Source: Misgurnus anguillicaudatus (lineage: Eukaryota; Chordata; Actinopteri; Cypriniformes; Cobitidae). From it: a stretch of DNA of 64,000 nucleotides. Of this stretch, positions 1 through 11,900 are shown piece after piece (positions within the stretch are counted from its first letter, which is position 1; each line of letters opens with the position of its first letter). The notes under the pieces are model-generated. The model did no database searches and was not told where the DNA came from. It worked only from the letters and a program-made list of their open reading frames with translations. The stretch spans positions 37,174,001 to 37,238,000 of the forward strand of contig NC_073340.2 of assembly GCF_027580225.2 (NCBI RefSeq), given 5' to 3'. Made by a program: the position numbers and the translations under genes.

Positions 1-1981
1 TCTCTATGGTTCAGCAGTGGCTTTTGTTGGCTGATGAAAGAGGTAAATCAAATCACTGATGGACAGAAAGATGAATCGATAGAAGGAAGACTTTTAAATT
101 TACTTTTCAAGATTCTACAGCTGCTGTCCAGACGAAAACATTCATACAGATAATAGAGGAACGATCTGGACAGCATTGAACCAAATAACTAGAAAGCTGC
201 AGGAGAAATAGTCTTCTATTAAAGACAGCAGATTTGATTCTCTTCTAACTAATCCTCCACCGTGCCACAGTTATTTACCTGTAAGAGACAACTAATATTC
301 AAAATATATTATGATTCAAGTACAAATACACAACCATGACCACGGCAGCAAAAATGTTCTCATTAAAACTAATTTGAAGCGTGTGTTTCCTAACAGCAGA
401 TAATAGGTTGTTTGTGTCCTCTCTTCACATATAGAGCTGCTAATAAACCCACAATGAAATCTGATTAGATGTGTGATTAGTTGTGTTTTCTGCTCATAGA
501 GAAAGAACTGGTTCAGGGTTTACTCCAACAAGCCATGGTCAACACCAGCGCTCCGACCCAACAAACATCTGGATCTGATTTTCTGCCTTTAACATCTGAT
601 GATGTGTCTCGTAGTTCATCTGTCAGTCAACGTCCAAGAAAAACCAGGTGATATCTATATTTGATCAACTTCAGACTTTGATCATCTTCATGCCTTTATT
701 CTAAAAATGGCTGGGTTATTTTTAACCCATAATTGGCAAATATTGGACAAAACACACTGCTGGGTTCAAATTGACCCAATGCTGGGTTATTGTAATCTAT
801 GGTTGCATAACAACAATTTTTAACTCAACGGCGTGTTCTGTACAATATTTACCCATTATAGGTTAAAAATAACCCAACAATTTTTATTGTTTTTGAATAT
901 TTCAGAAGTTTAATATGTGTTTTTGTTTAGCTCCAATCCCAGAGAGACGTCACAGGACAAACCCGGTGAGTTTTATTAGTCTGTTTATCAGAATAAAGCA
1001 GCACAATTTCTAAAATATAAATGTGTCTCTCAGGAATGCAAACATTTTTTCTTCTTTAAATCCGCTCAATTAAAGTTGTTTTGATGTTTGGGCTTAATTC
1101 TGTATAAATTAAAAACAAATTAAATGTGTGATGCTCCCCCCTTGTGTGAATTATAGTTCCCCAAAAATTATAATTAGTTCGCCATAACGAATTTATAATT
1201 TATGTTCATTTTCAAGGGAAAAGGTAGTTTATCCAAAAATGACCATTTTCTCATGATTTATTCACACTCATGCTATCCCAGATCTATATGTACAAATAAT
1301 TTTAAATAAAATGCAATCATTTTATTTTCTTATGAGCTTTAAAAAGCACATTCGTCTTTTTTTAACAGTGGCTTAATATAGTTGTCTTCTGGAGACATGA
1401 CTATTTAAATAGAGAAAACATTCATATTATATAGAAATTGAAATCAAAACAAATGCATATTTGCACTAAATTCAAAAAGGTGTCTCATTGGTAACTTCAT
1501 CTTATTTGTTCTTCTGTGTCTTGTGACACATTTGGTATTTTGTCACAAAATGAGTTTTGAAATGACTGAAGTGCCACCACATCTGATGAAATGATTTCCA
1601 TGTATTCAGCTGAAGATATGAAGTCATATAGATCTGGGATGACATGAGGGGGAGTAAATCATCTGTGTGCAACAGGACTAATGTGTGTGTAGTAGCACTA
1701 AGACACTTCTGCCCTTTGAGAAACTGCACATTTACAGAGAAATCGAATATTGCTTTCAGTTTAAAAACAGCTTTACCATCACCATAGAAACATCAATGAA
1801 AGAAAAAAATGAAAACATTTGCATAGAGAAACTTTGACGCATCTGTCAGGTGTGATGATAAAAGCGAGCAGAATTTCTGGAAATGATTTCTGTTAGAGCT
1901 GAACTCAAATAAACATCAGTTTGCTACATTCTAATAATGAGCAAAGAGCTTTAGTTTGTGGTTACTATAGCAACACACACA

Positions 1982-2030
<49 letters not shown>

Positions 2031-2033
2031 AAA

Positions 2034-2112
<79 letters not shown>

Positions 2113-4791
2113 TAAAGGGCACCCCACTGTAAAACCCAACAAGTTCAGAGTACTCAAAACTTTTGTGGAAACTCATTACCTAAAACAATTTAAGTTTTTA
2201 ACAATTAACAATTTTTACAATTACACTTAATCCAAACTTAAAATTTTATATTTCATTGTATTTTTATTTAAATCAGTGTTTTTTAAACTTTTTCGGCATG
2301 CGGCCCCCCCTTGTGTACGGTGCATCCTTTGTGGCCCCTCTTAAGATAATTTATGACATAAAACATTACAAAACTTAAAATCTGAATAAAACAAAACATA
2401 TTTACTGAATTTAAATGAATATATCATCTCAGCGCCCTCCAGGGGTCATGACCGCATATTTAAAACTACTGTTTAAAGTAGTGTTTATCATGGATTTATT
2501 TTGGTTTGAGTTTGTGGAACTCAAATGATGAAATCATAAACACACATAAAACTTTTAAGTTGAATTAACTTTTTTTACTAGTTGGAGTACAGTTGACTCA
2601 TTTTAAATGAGTACATGTATTGTTCGATTTAAAGTGATAGGGGAAAGCGCTTTTTGGTTTTGTCTCAATCATTCAAAAAATATTTGGGTTTGATTAATTA
2701 TATTTTTACACAAGCGACACACACATCTCTGCTACAAATGACCATTTGAAGTTTGTTTCTAGTACTTACCATTCTTGGACAATTACACCAAACATAACAG
2801 AAGCAAAACGTTACAACTTACCCCATAGAAAGTTTGCAGGCAAATATTTCAATACTATTTTGTCTATATGCTTGAAGTGGATATTGTTTTTATATCTGTC
2901 TGTAATAGACAGGTATCCGCACTGTATTCATTCATCCAGCCCTTTTCTAACAATAGTTCAATTATAAATAAATACAAATGTTGTCTAAATATGTGAGAAA
3001 AAGCAGCACAATTATGACACAAATATATTTTATTAATATTAAAGATATGAAAAAAAATACATTTGACACACAATTTTGAACGGACGGGCACATTTATTTT
3101 GTTGGCAGCCAGCAATCATTCGTGTGTAGCCTATTTAAAACAACGGCAGAATTCCGCTAATGTTAGCTGTTTTTATCGTAACTGCTAAGGGGTTAGTTGT
3201 AAAATATTTACAAGCTCACCAAAACAATTGCTAAGAGCTGCAGACATAGTTTTTTTGTGATTGTTGCGACAAAAATCCTCGATTTTGCGGCACGTTTTCT
3301 TAAAAAATGCGATGGAATATGCGGGATATTTATGCGATGGAATTGCGTGAATTTGCGAAAATTGCGGAACTTGCAAAAACTGCGGAAACTTGCAAAAGCT
3401 GCAATGATGTTCACGTCACATAATCCCGTCACTTCATAACGTTCCCATGGCAATAGAGGACACGGCTGCGCTTTTGGGAAGTAAATGCAACATTTTTCAA
3501 CTTTCTGCTAATATATATGTGACTTTTTGCTACGAAAGTGCATCGTATTTGGAAAAAATGCAGCCCCGCATAAATATGGGGACTTTGGCTGATTATGCAA
3601 TATATCGCACGATCGCACAATCACATTTTTCTGGAGGGACTGATATTTTAAAATGATGCTATGTTTTAGTCAACAAGACACTGATTATTATGAAATAGCA
3701 TTGGATTTGGTATCTTACACACTAACTTAGAAACCAAAAAAAAAAAAACATGAAAAAAATTTGATGAAAAAATGCTTACATGCCACCAAAACACTTTTTC
3801 ATCAATAACTCTCTGGAAAAACATTATATATTACCAATAATTTGCGGGAGATTGTCTTTTAGAAAAAATACTGGAAAAACAAAACGCTCAACCTTGTGCA
3901 ACAATGTAAACAGTCCGTGTTACAACTAACCTCGCGTTAGTTTTTGCCTCGCACACCCTTATTATGCTCATTTTTACAAGATGTGATAAAAGTCTCAGAT
4001 GTGTCCAGAAGTTTTAGCTCAAAATACCCCACAGATCATTTATTATAGCATGTTCAAAAATGACCCTATTTAGTTGGAAGAAAAATCATGTTATTTTTAT
4101 GTCTGTACCTTTAAATGCAAATGAGCTACACAGCTCCTCATACCAAAAGAGACAGTGAGCGCTTTTTTGAAAAGAAGGAGTGAAAAGAAGGAGTGGGTGG
4201 ATGTTTTTCATTGTAGTGTTGTTGTGTTCACGCGCTGCCAGCACACATTTATGTCCAAACACCATGTAAACGTGGATTTTAAATAATAGGGGCCCTTTAA
4301 AAGCGAGCATTGCTTTCACACAGTAACGTACATTTCTGCTCTCATTGTAATGAATGTAATCATTTGTTCTGTTTGTGAAATGACTTTTCTTTTTCGTTGA
4401 CTTGGTCCTGGTTATTCATGTAAAGAATTAGCAATAATTCAGCTCTTCCTTGCAGTGATTCTCAAACGTTTTAGCGTGTGCCCCACTCCCAAAACAAATT
4501 ATTGACCAAACAATCTCAAACTTAGAATTTGAATTAAACAAAATGTATAAAATGATACAATGCAGTGCTGTTGGTTGTAGCTCAATTTTTCTATAAATTA
4601 AAATATAAAACTGAGGCCCCCAGCACGTTGCAGGTAATTCAGTCTGTTGTAAATCTTGCCAACAATGCAGATGCAATGCAGTAATGTAAAGTAAAACACA
4701 GTTTTGTTTTATTTTATTTTATTTTACAGAACGCATCGGTGAAGCAGAAGTTCTTACAATTCGTCCAGAGAGCACACAACCTCAATCATGA
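1..4791 (+). CDS. tbata: tbata C-terminal part (thymus, brain and testes associated protein), 5'-truncated by window edge
   Basis: Four coding exons join in frame: 1-42 (edge-truncated, donor GTAAAT), 500-647, 931-965 and 4730-4791 with stop TGA at 4789-4791. All introns are GT-AG. The product reads VQQWLLLADEREKELVQGLL, then a Ser/Thr/Gln-rich linker, and ends in ERIGEAEVLTIRPESTQPQS. The two anchors match the human TBATA C-terminal region as I remember it (a WLL...KEK...GLLQ segment and a short IGEAQVL segment). TBATA is a poorly understood cytosolic/nuclear protein linked to thymic epithelium and spermatid development. The linker is not conserved and looks disordered. Synteny with adamts14 supports the name. 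The upstream exons lie outside the window. The reading frame of the first 42 bases is set by the homology; another frame is also open there. Confidence 0.8.
500..647 (+). CDS. tbata: tbata coding exon (antepenultimate)
   Basis: Acceptor is TTTTCTGCTCATAG and donor is AG|GTGATA. The exon enters in phase 1 and leaves in phase 2 with no stop. It encodes the KELVQGLLQQA helix-like segment and the start of the Ser-rich linker. Confidence 0.8.
931..965 (+). CDS. tbata: tbata 35-bp micro-exon
   Basis: This short exon has acceptor TTTTTGTTTAG and donor CG|GTGAG. It encodes SNPRETSQDKP and preserves the frame from the previous exon (phase 2) to the last exon (phase 1). It was identified by splice signals and frame, being too short for an ORF search. 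Confidence 0.7.
1971..2111. repeat. (CA)n microsatellite
   Basis: About 140 bases of CA dinucleotides, with small interruptions at 1981 (AGAC) and 2024-2036 (ACAAACACACAAAAAAAC). It creates long spurious His/Thr and Cys/Val open frames on both strands. Confidence 0.97.
2274..2471. mobile_element. hAT-like MITE
   Basis: Ends are CAGTGTTTTTTAAACTTTTT on the left and ATTTAAAACTACTG on the right, an imperfect terminal inverted repeat of the CAGTG type. Flanks ATTTAAAT and TTTAAAGT are roughly alike, as for a decayed 8-bp duplication. The interior has a GGCCCCCCCTTGTGTACGG segment. Confidence 0.55.
4730..4791 (+). CDS. tbata: tbata last coding exon
   Basis: A long T-rich tract ends in TTTTACAG. 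The exon encodes ERIGEAEVLTIRPESTQPQS and a TGA stop. The IGEAEVL segment is the strongest single match to the TBATA C-terminus. Confidence 0.8.
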
Positions 4792-4895
4792 ATTATGATG
4801 TTTTACTCAACAACTGATACAGTTGTTGTTTTAGCATTTGTATATCTTAATCATCCATATAGATGTAGTTCAATATTAATTTCTCATTTCTTACA

Positions 4896-4901
4896 AATAA
4901 A
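4896..4901 (+). terminator. tbata: Poly(A) signal of tbata
   Basis: AATAAA lies 105 bases after the tbata stop codon and is the first canonical signal downstream. The cleavage site itself cannot be placed. Confidence 0.6.
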
Positions 4902-6842
4902 GCATATAAACGCTGAGGTGTTCATGAGCAACTTTTATTATCCACCTGCTATGTGTTTACAAGGCACATTATTTGTTAGGTCACAAAGATAAAGATGTAA
5001 AGATGTCTTCTAAAAATCTACACACACAAGACTACTGGAGTGTTTTCTCAAGAGTCTCAACCAAGATATTGAAGAGATCAATTTGTGAATTTGTCAGCAT
5101 CTGTTGTTTCCCTCTGATTCTGAATCTCCATCACTGTAACCATGGTGATGGATGCGGGCGTCATGTCATGTCATGCCATACACATTGTTGCCAAAATAAG
5201 AAAAGAAAAACATTCTTTGGAGCAAATTGACTGTTACAAAAAGCACAATTTCACGGCTGATGAAGGAATGATAATGGTACTTAGATATGAAATGGAGGGT
5301 TGTCACTTTTAGCTTTCACATTACTGCCGTACACGTGCTGCCTTTTGCTGTGGTGTCCTCTGTGTTTGAAAACATCTGGAGACCATTTTGCTTTTTATAG
5401 TGTTTATAAAAACAGAAACTTGCTTGTAAATCTCTTATCAGAGTCAAGTCAACTCTAATGGGTGGTTTTCCAGATGACTTATTTTAGTAGACTAAAGTGC
5501 ATGTTTAAGCTGCTTTATTTTAAAATTACACATCTTAACATATATCAGTGCCATTGTTTTGCTTCAAGATGCACACCAGTAATGTTTTTGTAAGGTGTGT
5601 TTGTAAAAAGGACTTAAATGTCCTAATATAAGTAAAGCTTAGTCATGGGTTAATCTAAACACTTTTTAGGAAACCACCTAAATCACTTTAATCATGCAGC
5701 GCTGAGACTAACTGAAGCAAAGCAGAAGTCTCCTCAAAATGTAAAGTTTTGCACTGCAAACAATTGAATGTGTTTGACAGCAGAGCACTGACAGAGAGTA
5801 TCATTTGCATTTCTCCACTGGATAGACAGACATTTAACAAGTCCTGAGGTGAGACAGATGAGAGGTAAGGTGGTCCAGACGTGAGGTGAGACAGATGTGA
5901 GGTGAGACAAACATAAGGAGCATTATTAATCTACTACAGAAAGTTACCTGTCCAATCACAGTTCATTTGCAATGACTGAAGAGCAGGTAAAGTGTCACAG
6001 GTGAGCAGTAGGGAGCTGGATGACTCCCAAACTCTGTCAATACTCTCCAGCTGTGTCCAGACTCATTAGTGCACACTTTAAATGCATAAAGCTGATTTTC
6101 CACTCAGGGCAGCAGGAGGATGCACTTGTGTGCCATGTTTCTCTCTCATTGTTTATTAAAAATCTTTCTTTTGTCCTGATTTAAATCATGCAAATTCAGG
6201 GATTTAACCTGGTGTTTAATCAGGGATGTGTAATATTAATAAGTATTGGGATTATAACCAAAAAGTTTTATTAATAGTCACTTGATGTATAATTGACACA
6301 TGAATACCGTTCAGATGTGAGGATACTTTAGATATTTTCTATGCATTGATCAGCAAACGCATATCTGCAGAATAAACTGAATAATTGAAATAATTTTGTA
6401 TACATAAATGTATTTGCACGAGAAAACCAGTTATTCAAGTTCACGAGGGAAAGCAGCTTTGTCATCTTTGAAGAAATGATTTTTCTTGACTGTGTGAATC
6501 CAGTTCCTGAAATCACTCAGCGACACACTTCTGAAGTGTTTCACTAATTTGACAAACCAAATTCAGGTCACAAATCCACGCTGTTTGATAAGAGTCGTAT
6601 CCGTAATGAGCAGTGCTGGAATATTCCAGATTCAGGAGGAATGCTGTGATTCATTATTCATCACTTTAGATCTTCCTCCTGCTTTAACAAATCTCTTTGT
6701 GTTTTTCAGATGAAGGTCCCTGACTGATTCACACGTGTTTGATTAGAACATAAGGAAGCTGAATTGTCATATTAATCAGTATGTCATGCATATTTTTAAG
6801 TTCAGCCCCATATGCACCGCATTGCTTGAGTTATAGTGACTA

Positions 6843-6870
6843 TGTGTGTGTGTGAGCATGTGTATGAATA

Positions 6871-6939
<69 letters not shown>

Positions 6940-7073
6940 GCATGTGTATGAATATGTGTGGGTGTGAATGTGAGCATGCATGTGTGAGTATGTGTGTGAG
7001 CATGCGTGCGTGCGTGCGTGCGTGCGTGCGTGTGTGTGTGTGTGTGAGAGAGAGAGAGAAAAAGAGAGAGAGA
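6843..7073. repeat. Compound microsatellite (GT)n-(GCGT)n-(GA)n
   Basis: A long pure GT run near 6875-6937 is followed by a degenerate GT/ATGTG stretch, then a GTGC tetranucleotide run (about 7003-7030) and GA repeats (about 7045-7073). The change of motif along the tract suggests successive slippage products. Confidence 0.95.
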
Positions 7074-7203
7074 CTAAAGAGTTTAAGCATGTGGTCAACA
7101 GGTGAAGTTCAGTTTCAACGTCATTTACCCTTGCACAAGGACACCTGTTCAAAACTCAGAGATAACAGAAAATTAAGCATGTATCCTCTAGGAAAGAGTC
7201 TGC

Positions 7204-7205
7204 TT

Positions 7206-7244
<39 letters not shown>

Positions 7245-7245
7245 T
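7204..7245. repeat. (TC)n microsatellite
   Basis: CT/TC dinucleotide run with one TTT interruption, 130 bases after the GA tract and in the opposite base composition. Confidence 0.9.
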
Positions 7246-7639
7246 GTGATCGTTTCAGGAGTGAAGACCACTTTATATTCTGCATTTTATACATAAACAT
7301 TCCTAAATGTTGTTGATGTAGCATTGCATTATGAATGTAAATAATTTATTTAATAACTTATCACCCAATTCAGTAAAATAATTATGCAGATCACATAACA
7401 ACTGCATCTTATTTCAGTAATAGGGTAATAATAGCCCGAGTGTTGACACTGTGAGTGTGGTCTTTATTTAATGATCTGTACTGTAGTGCACATTATTAAC
7501 TGTACAGTAAGTGTCTGCTTTAACTGGATTGTTGGTGATTATAATAAGATTTTGTGTAAAAATGGCATGCACTTTTTAGTGTTTCTGCTCATATTTCTGT
7601 GTACACAGATGCAGGACTGACTGACATCATGATGTATTC

Positions 7640-7720
7640 ATATAAAAGGTGAGGTGATCCTGGTGCTCAGTGCAACACAAAGGTCATGGGTTTGATTCCT
7701 AGTGAACATAAACATGCATT

Positions 7721-7765
<45 letters not shown>

Positions 7766-7960
7766 AGTTTGAACACACTAAGACACTTTTGAATAAAGGA
7801 AATGTAAAAATAAATAAACAGCTAGGGTGCAACATTTAATAGGTTATTCATGCATAATTGCAATTCATAAATATGAATTGTTGTTAAAGATAAATGGTTA
7901 AGTTGCTTTGGATGAAATGGTCTGCTAAATGCATAAATTAAAATCTAATGTAAATGTTTA
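7640..7960 (+). mobile_element. Decayed tRNA-derived SINE split by a (TC)n tract
   Basis: A B-box-like GGTCATGGGTTTGATTCC occurs at about 7681-7698. A characteristic fish SINE 3' tail (GTTGCTTTGGATGAAATGG, then CTGCTAAATGCATAAA) ends near 7940. Between them sits a 45-base (TC)n run at 7720-7763. The A box is poorly preserved. Confidence 0.6.
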
Positions 7961-8220
7961 AACACCATCTCCACAGTGAGGTAATGAGATGAATAAACGA
8001 AAGAGAAACTCTTATGTAACAATAAGAGTCAAATGTGGTTAAGATGATGTTATTGAAACCCTTAACCTTACAGGATTAAAATATGACTTTGATTTATGTG
8101 TTTGAATAATTTATGAAGTAAAGATGATTCTTATTCTTTTGCTCATGAATGCAGGCACTGGACTGGAGAAGCTAAACGTGAATAAGAACCCAATTTTAAA
8201 AACCAGCACACTATTATTAA

Positions 8221-8525
8221 AGGGATACTTCACCGATTTAGCATTCAGCTTTGTATCTGTAGAAACCCGGCAGTATTACTGAATGACCATTTTTCCCTCC
8301 CTCATTTCCCCCTGAGAGGAGAGATATCTGCATTTTGGTTCTGCAAAAAAGTCCTCCGATGATGTAATATGACGATTTTTGCATCATCGGAGGACTTTTT
8401 TGCAGAACCAAAATGCAGATATCTCTCCTCTCAGGGGGAAATGATGGAGGGAAACATGGTCATTCAGTAATACTGCCGGGTTTCTACAGATACAAAGCTG
8501 AATGCTAAATCGGTGAAGTATCCCT
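8221..8525. mobile_element. TTAA-flanked palindromic (foldback) MITE
   Basis: Two arms of about 150 bases are near-perfect reverse complements meeting around 8371-8375. The ends read AGGGATACTTCACCGATTTA and its complement, and TTAA lies directly outside both ends (8217-8220 and 8526-8529). TTAA duplications are known for piggyBac and Kolobok families. The element encodes nothing. The few arm mismatches suggest a young copy. Confidence 0.9.
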
Positions 8526-10186
8526 TTAATGAAGGTCATCTCTCTCTCTGTCAGTTGTTTAACTTCGTAATGGGTCAAGCAAAAATGGCTATTTATGTTA
8601 GCAAAAGAAATAAGATAGAAGAGTCCTCGGACTCTGAGGCAATAAATGTTTTTGTCAGGATGATGAAAGCAAGATTAAAAGTTGATTTAAACACAAATAA
8701 TATTGAGGAATTCATAAACATCTGCTGTTTTAAAGATGTTTTATGTACTGTTGTGGAAAATAATCTGGTTTTTGGGATTGTTTTGAGCTAAATCGTGCTG
8801 TTTGTATTATTTTATTGTTTTTGTTTATTTATAACAATTATGGTATTGTAGAACATTTTGTTATGGATATTTGAATAAATAAGAGATATTTAAAAATCAA
8901 AAAATCTCTCTCAAATAAACAAATGTTGTTTTTACTGTACACTACATTTTGAGTTATAGGTTTAGTGGTTGTGTTTTTGTCTCAGTTATAAACTGTAATG
9001 AGTCTTGTGTAGTGTAATGATTTCTCATTGATTCATATGTGGTCGCTGTGCTGAATGACTGCATGTTTATTGCTTTATTCTGATATATTTTAAAACATTT
9101 GATGGGGACTCACTGTATATGACATTGCATATATGACTGAATATGAGTCAAAAATGATTGATGTTTTAATCACATTATTGGATATTTTATGCCACCATCA
9201 ATAACTACACAATGTTATGTGATGTAGACCTGAATCTTTCAGTCTGTTATCGGGTCAATGTAATTAATGATGTGATCAATTATAAATGATATGGATTTTA
9301 ATGAATCCATTTGAGCGGAGGTGAGTCAAAGTCATCACAGTCACCTTCAGGTCCTTATACAGCAAATCAAATAAAAAATAATAAAGTTGAGAAGTAAATC
9401 TTGATGAAAATAAAGCAACATTTTTCACATTTTACTGACCTTTAACTAAGCCCCGCCTTTAAAGTCTTTCTGTCCAATCATATCTCAGCAAGGTCTAAAT
9501 GGAAGTGAGCATCTTTTTCCTCTGCTCCCTTTCAGTTTTCAGGTGTTCAGTTTGATTTGAAACACCCCAACAGGTGCCCCCTCTTTCAATCGTTCATCCA
9601 AAAACATGGACTAAATATCAGTATCTTTAGCTTGTCTGCCTCCAGTTTCTAACTCTCTATCAAAATAACAAGCAGAAACAACTGTTTAGTCTTACTTGTG
9701 AAAGGTAATTCCCCGAGACTTGTTTTGAGATGTGCAGACGACATGGCATTTTTTCCTCTAGTTGCTATAAGAGTAATGGAGATGTTGCCATGTCTATTTT
9801 GGCGGCGATCCATCAGCCAATGGGCGGTGTAGTCATTTCTTTTTCGCCGTAGGATTTTGACTGCCCAGCTTCTCATTGGTTTCTTTACTGGGGATGCTGC
9901 TACTTGATTGGTTGCTATCTCCAAAGCCCACCGTACACCTAGTTTCATCCCTAATCATAGTAGGGTGAAACGAGATACTATACACACTGTCTGCTTTGTT
10001 TGGCAAACTTTGAGTAGGTTACTTCCCAACACATACCCTTGTCCAACCATTCCAAAACTGCCGGGAAGCATACAGAAAAGTAATAAACACAAAGCAATGG
10101 CGTGTGATTAAAATGTGAAAAAACACCCATCATTTACACAAAAGTTCTCAGGTATGGCCAGTATATTATGTTTGTATATTTGTGAA

Positions 10187-10322
10187 TTTGGCAGACGCTT
10201 TTATCCAAAGTGACTTACGGTGCATTACAAGGCAAACATTTTGCCAGCGTTTTTTGTTTTTTTTTTGGGTTTGAACCCATGACCTTTTGTGCTGCTAACA
10301 GAATGCTCTACCACTGAGCTAT
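10187..10322 (-). mobile_element. tRNA-derived SINE
   Basis: Read on the - strand, it starts with a tRNA-like head: A box TAGCTCAGTGGTAGAGC and B box GGGTTCAAACCC. It ends with the common fish SINE tail AAGTCACTTTGGATAAAAGC followed by GTCTGCCAAA. Its short length and tail mark it as a SINE rather than a functional tRNA gene. Confidence 0.85.
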
Positions 10323-11704
10323 ACAGTATGCAGTATGCTGTGTGAATGTCAACACTAAACGCTTTTTGCCAACAACATCACAGAACCAAAATCTGTTTTG
10401 TGCATGTCAAATCACTTAAATGCATGTTATTGAACACAATGTTGATATTCATTGTGTGGGGGTAGTTTTATATAATAATGACATTTGCTGGGGCACGTGA
10501 CTGCTTAATCCTAATATGGGGTAGGCTATATAATAATTATTATATTTTATGCATTAAAATTTCTCTTTGGCAAATGTGGTCATGAATTAGATGCAGTTGA
10601 TACATATTTTCAATCTTTTTGTTGTTTTAAATACAATCAAACTAGAAATTTGTGTAAAACTGAAATAAGTTGAGCTTTGAGGTCTTTCATTGCTCGCATA
10701 TAAGATATTCTGGCGATGCATGCAGCACGTAAGGATTTCGAAAAACATCATCAAGACGTCATGTAGAGATAGGGCATATGTCTTATTTATCAATGTTCAC
10801 TGCCAATCTTACAGAAGATGAAACAATTTTTAGCAGACGTCTCTGCGATATATGTGTGTTATCTGGGGAATATCTGTTTGAATAAAAATATGCAAGAAAT
10901 GATTTTACTTTATTGTAAATTAAATGGATGGTGGAAGTATTTCTGTATGGTAGATGATTGCTGGAGAAAGGACACCCTGTAAAAAATACTTAAAATTTAA
11001 CACAAACCTTTCAGCCAAGCTCCATAGAAATGGTAATGCGTTCGAAGGAAAAATTTCAAATGATTAAAAAATGAATGGAGTAAAATGACAGAAGTGTATT
11101 ATGTTTCTTTCATTTTTAATTCATTCTGCCTAATGTGTCATTATATAAACAATACCAAATGACAAATGAATTTGTCACCCCAGGTGAAAGATTCTCTCTT
11201 TCTTTGTAATGTTTTGAATGAATCTGTGACCTTGTATTATAATGCATAATATCTTCATTTGTAAGATTTTTCTTTTTAGGCATTCAGGCTTCTGATGTGT
11301 GTTGTAGAGATGAGGTCGAAAGAGAGGAAGGTTTTCATCAGGGTCAGTATTTAACAGAGGTGATGGTCAATGTTAGGATCTGCAGATGTTAGGAAGAAAA
11401 AGAGCCGGTGAGGCATAAAAATATCAAACCCCTTATAGAGGAAAAAGTCTTCTTAGAAATGTAGTTTTGTTGACCTGGAGAGAATAAAAGGAAAGCACTT
11501 ATTTTCACCTTCAGGTTGGTGCTGTTAGTGGTTTTATAGAAGTACAGTTAAAGGAGATATTTTTGAGTTTATTTTGACATCTTTTACAGAATGTTATTTT
11601 TTGTCAAACTTCTTGTCATCGTTTTCGGTGTAGCACATTCTTCTCATTTTTTAAAATCAGTTTCAGCTCTCTAAACCTCAAAATTTCTTTATCCTGTTCG
11701 AATG

Positions 11705-11813
11705 CAACCTTGGAGGCAAAGCTGCACTGAATCCTATCTTGGAAATGAAGCTGTTATCAGTGTCGTGTCCTTGAGAGGACTCTATAAAACCCAAATTTTG
11801 TCCTTCTTCTCTC
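11705..11813 (+). promoter_or_regulatory. Predicted proximal promoter of the StAR gene (SF-1-like, GATA, TATA)
   Basis: TATAAAA is at 11783-11789, 48 bases before the ATG at 11837. Just upstream is an SF-1-like site on the - strand, TCAAGGACA (11766-11774). A GATA site lies at 11754-11759 (TTATCA) and a second at 11735-11739. A further SF-1-like CCAAGGTTG lies on the - strand at 11705-11713. This order, GATA then SF-1 then TATA at short spacing, resembles the proximal promoter known for mammalian STAR. The start of transcription, near 11813, is inferred from the TATA position only. Confidence 0.5.
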
Positions 11814-11836
11814 CGGCCATCTCAGTGGGACACATC

Positions 11837-11900
11837 ATGCTGCCGGCTGTGGTGAAGCTCTGCTGTGGAATCTCTTATCCACACGTACGCAGCATGACAG
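11837..11900 (+). CDS. star2: StAR gene exon 1 (mitochondrial leader)
   Basis: Starts at ATG in context CATCATGC and ends ATGACAG|GTAACA in phase 1. It encodes the first 21 residues with Lys, Arg and His but no acidic residue, as expected of a mitochondrial presequence. Confidence 0.88.

Larger units (their letters stand above)
966..4729 (+). other. tbata last intron, repeat-filled
   Basis: This 3.76-kb intron has no coding content. It holds a long (CA)n tract (1971-2111), a hAT-like MITE (2274-2471), a stretch with recurring TTGCG/TGCGG words (3250-3640) and a fragment starting GCAGTGATTCTCAAACG near 4452 that resembles a second hAT end. The rest is AT-rich and unassigned. Confidence 0.6.
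4902..11704. other. Intergenic region between tbata and the StAR gene
   Basis: 6.8 kb without recognisable coding exons on either strand. It contains microsatellites (6843-7073, 7204-7245), two tRNA-derived SINEs (7640-7960, 10187-10322), a TTAA-flanked foldback element (8221-8525) and a small cluster of CCAAT boxes (9817-9911). I see nothing specific in 4902-6840, 8530-9600 and 10330-11700 beyond AT-rich DNA. It may hold regulatory DNA for the StAR gene. Confidence 0.6.

Noticed and set aside
1921..2230. Open frames of His/Thr or Cys/Val repeats on both strands
   Set aside because: They are translations of a (CA)n microsatellite; the same applies at 6776-7316, 29081-29398, 45112-45402, 50465-50769.
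8513..8791. 92-residue + strand frame starting at the foldback element
   Set aside because: It begins inside the MITE end and has no recognisable domain; probably chance, though an old gene fragment cannot be excluded.
10270..10322. tRNA gene on the - strand
   Set aside because: A and B boxes are present but the sequence continues into a SINE tail and cannot fold as a full tRNA; annotated as a SINE.
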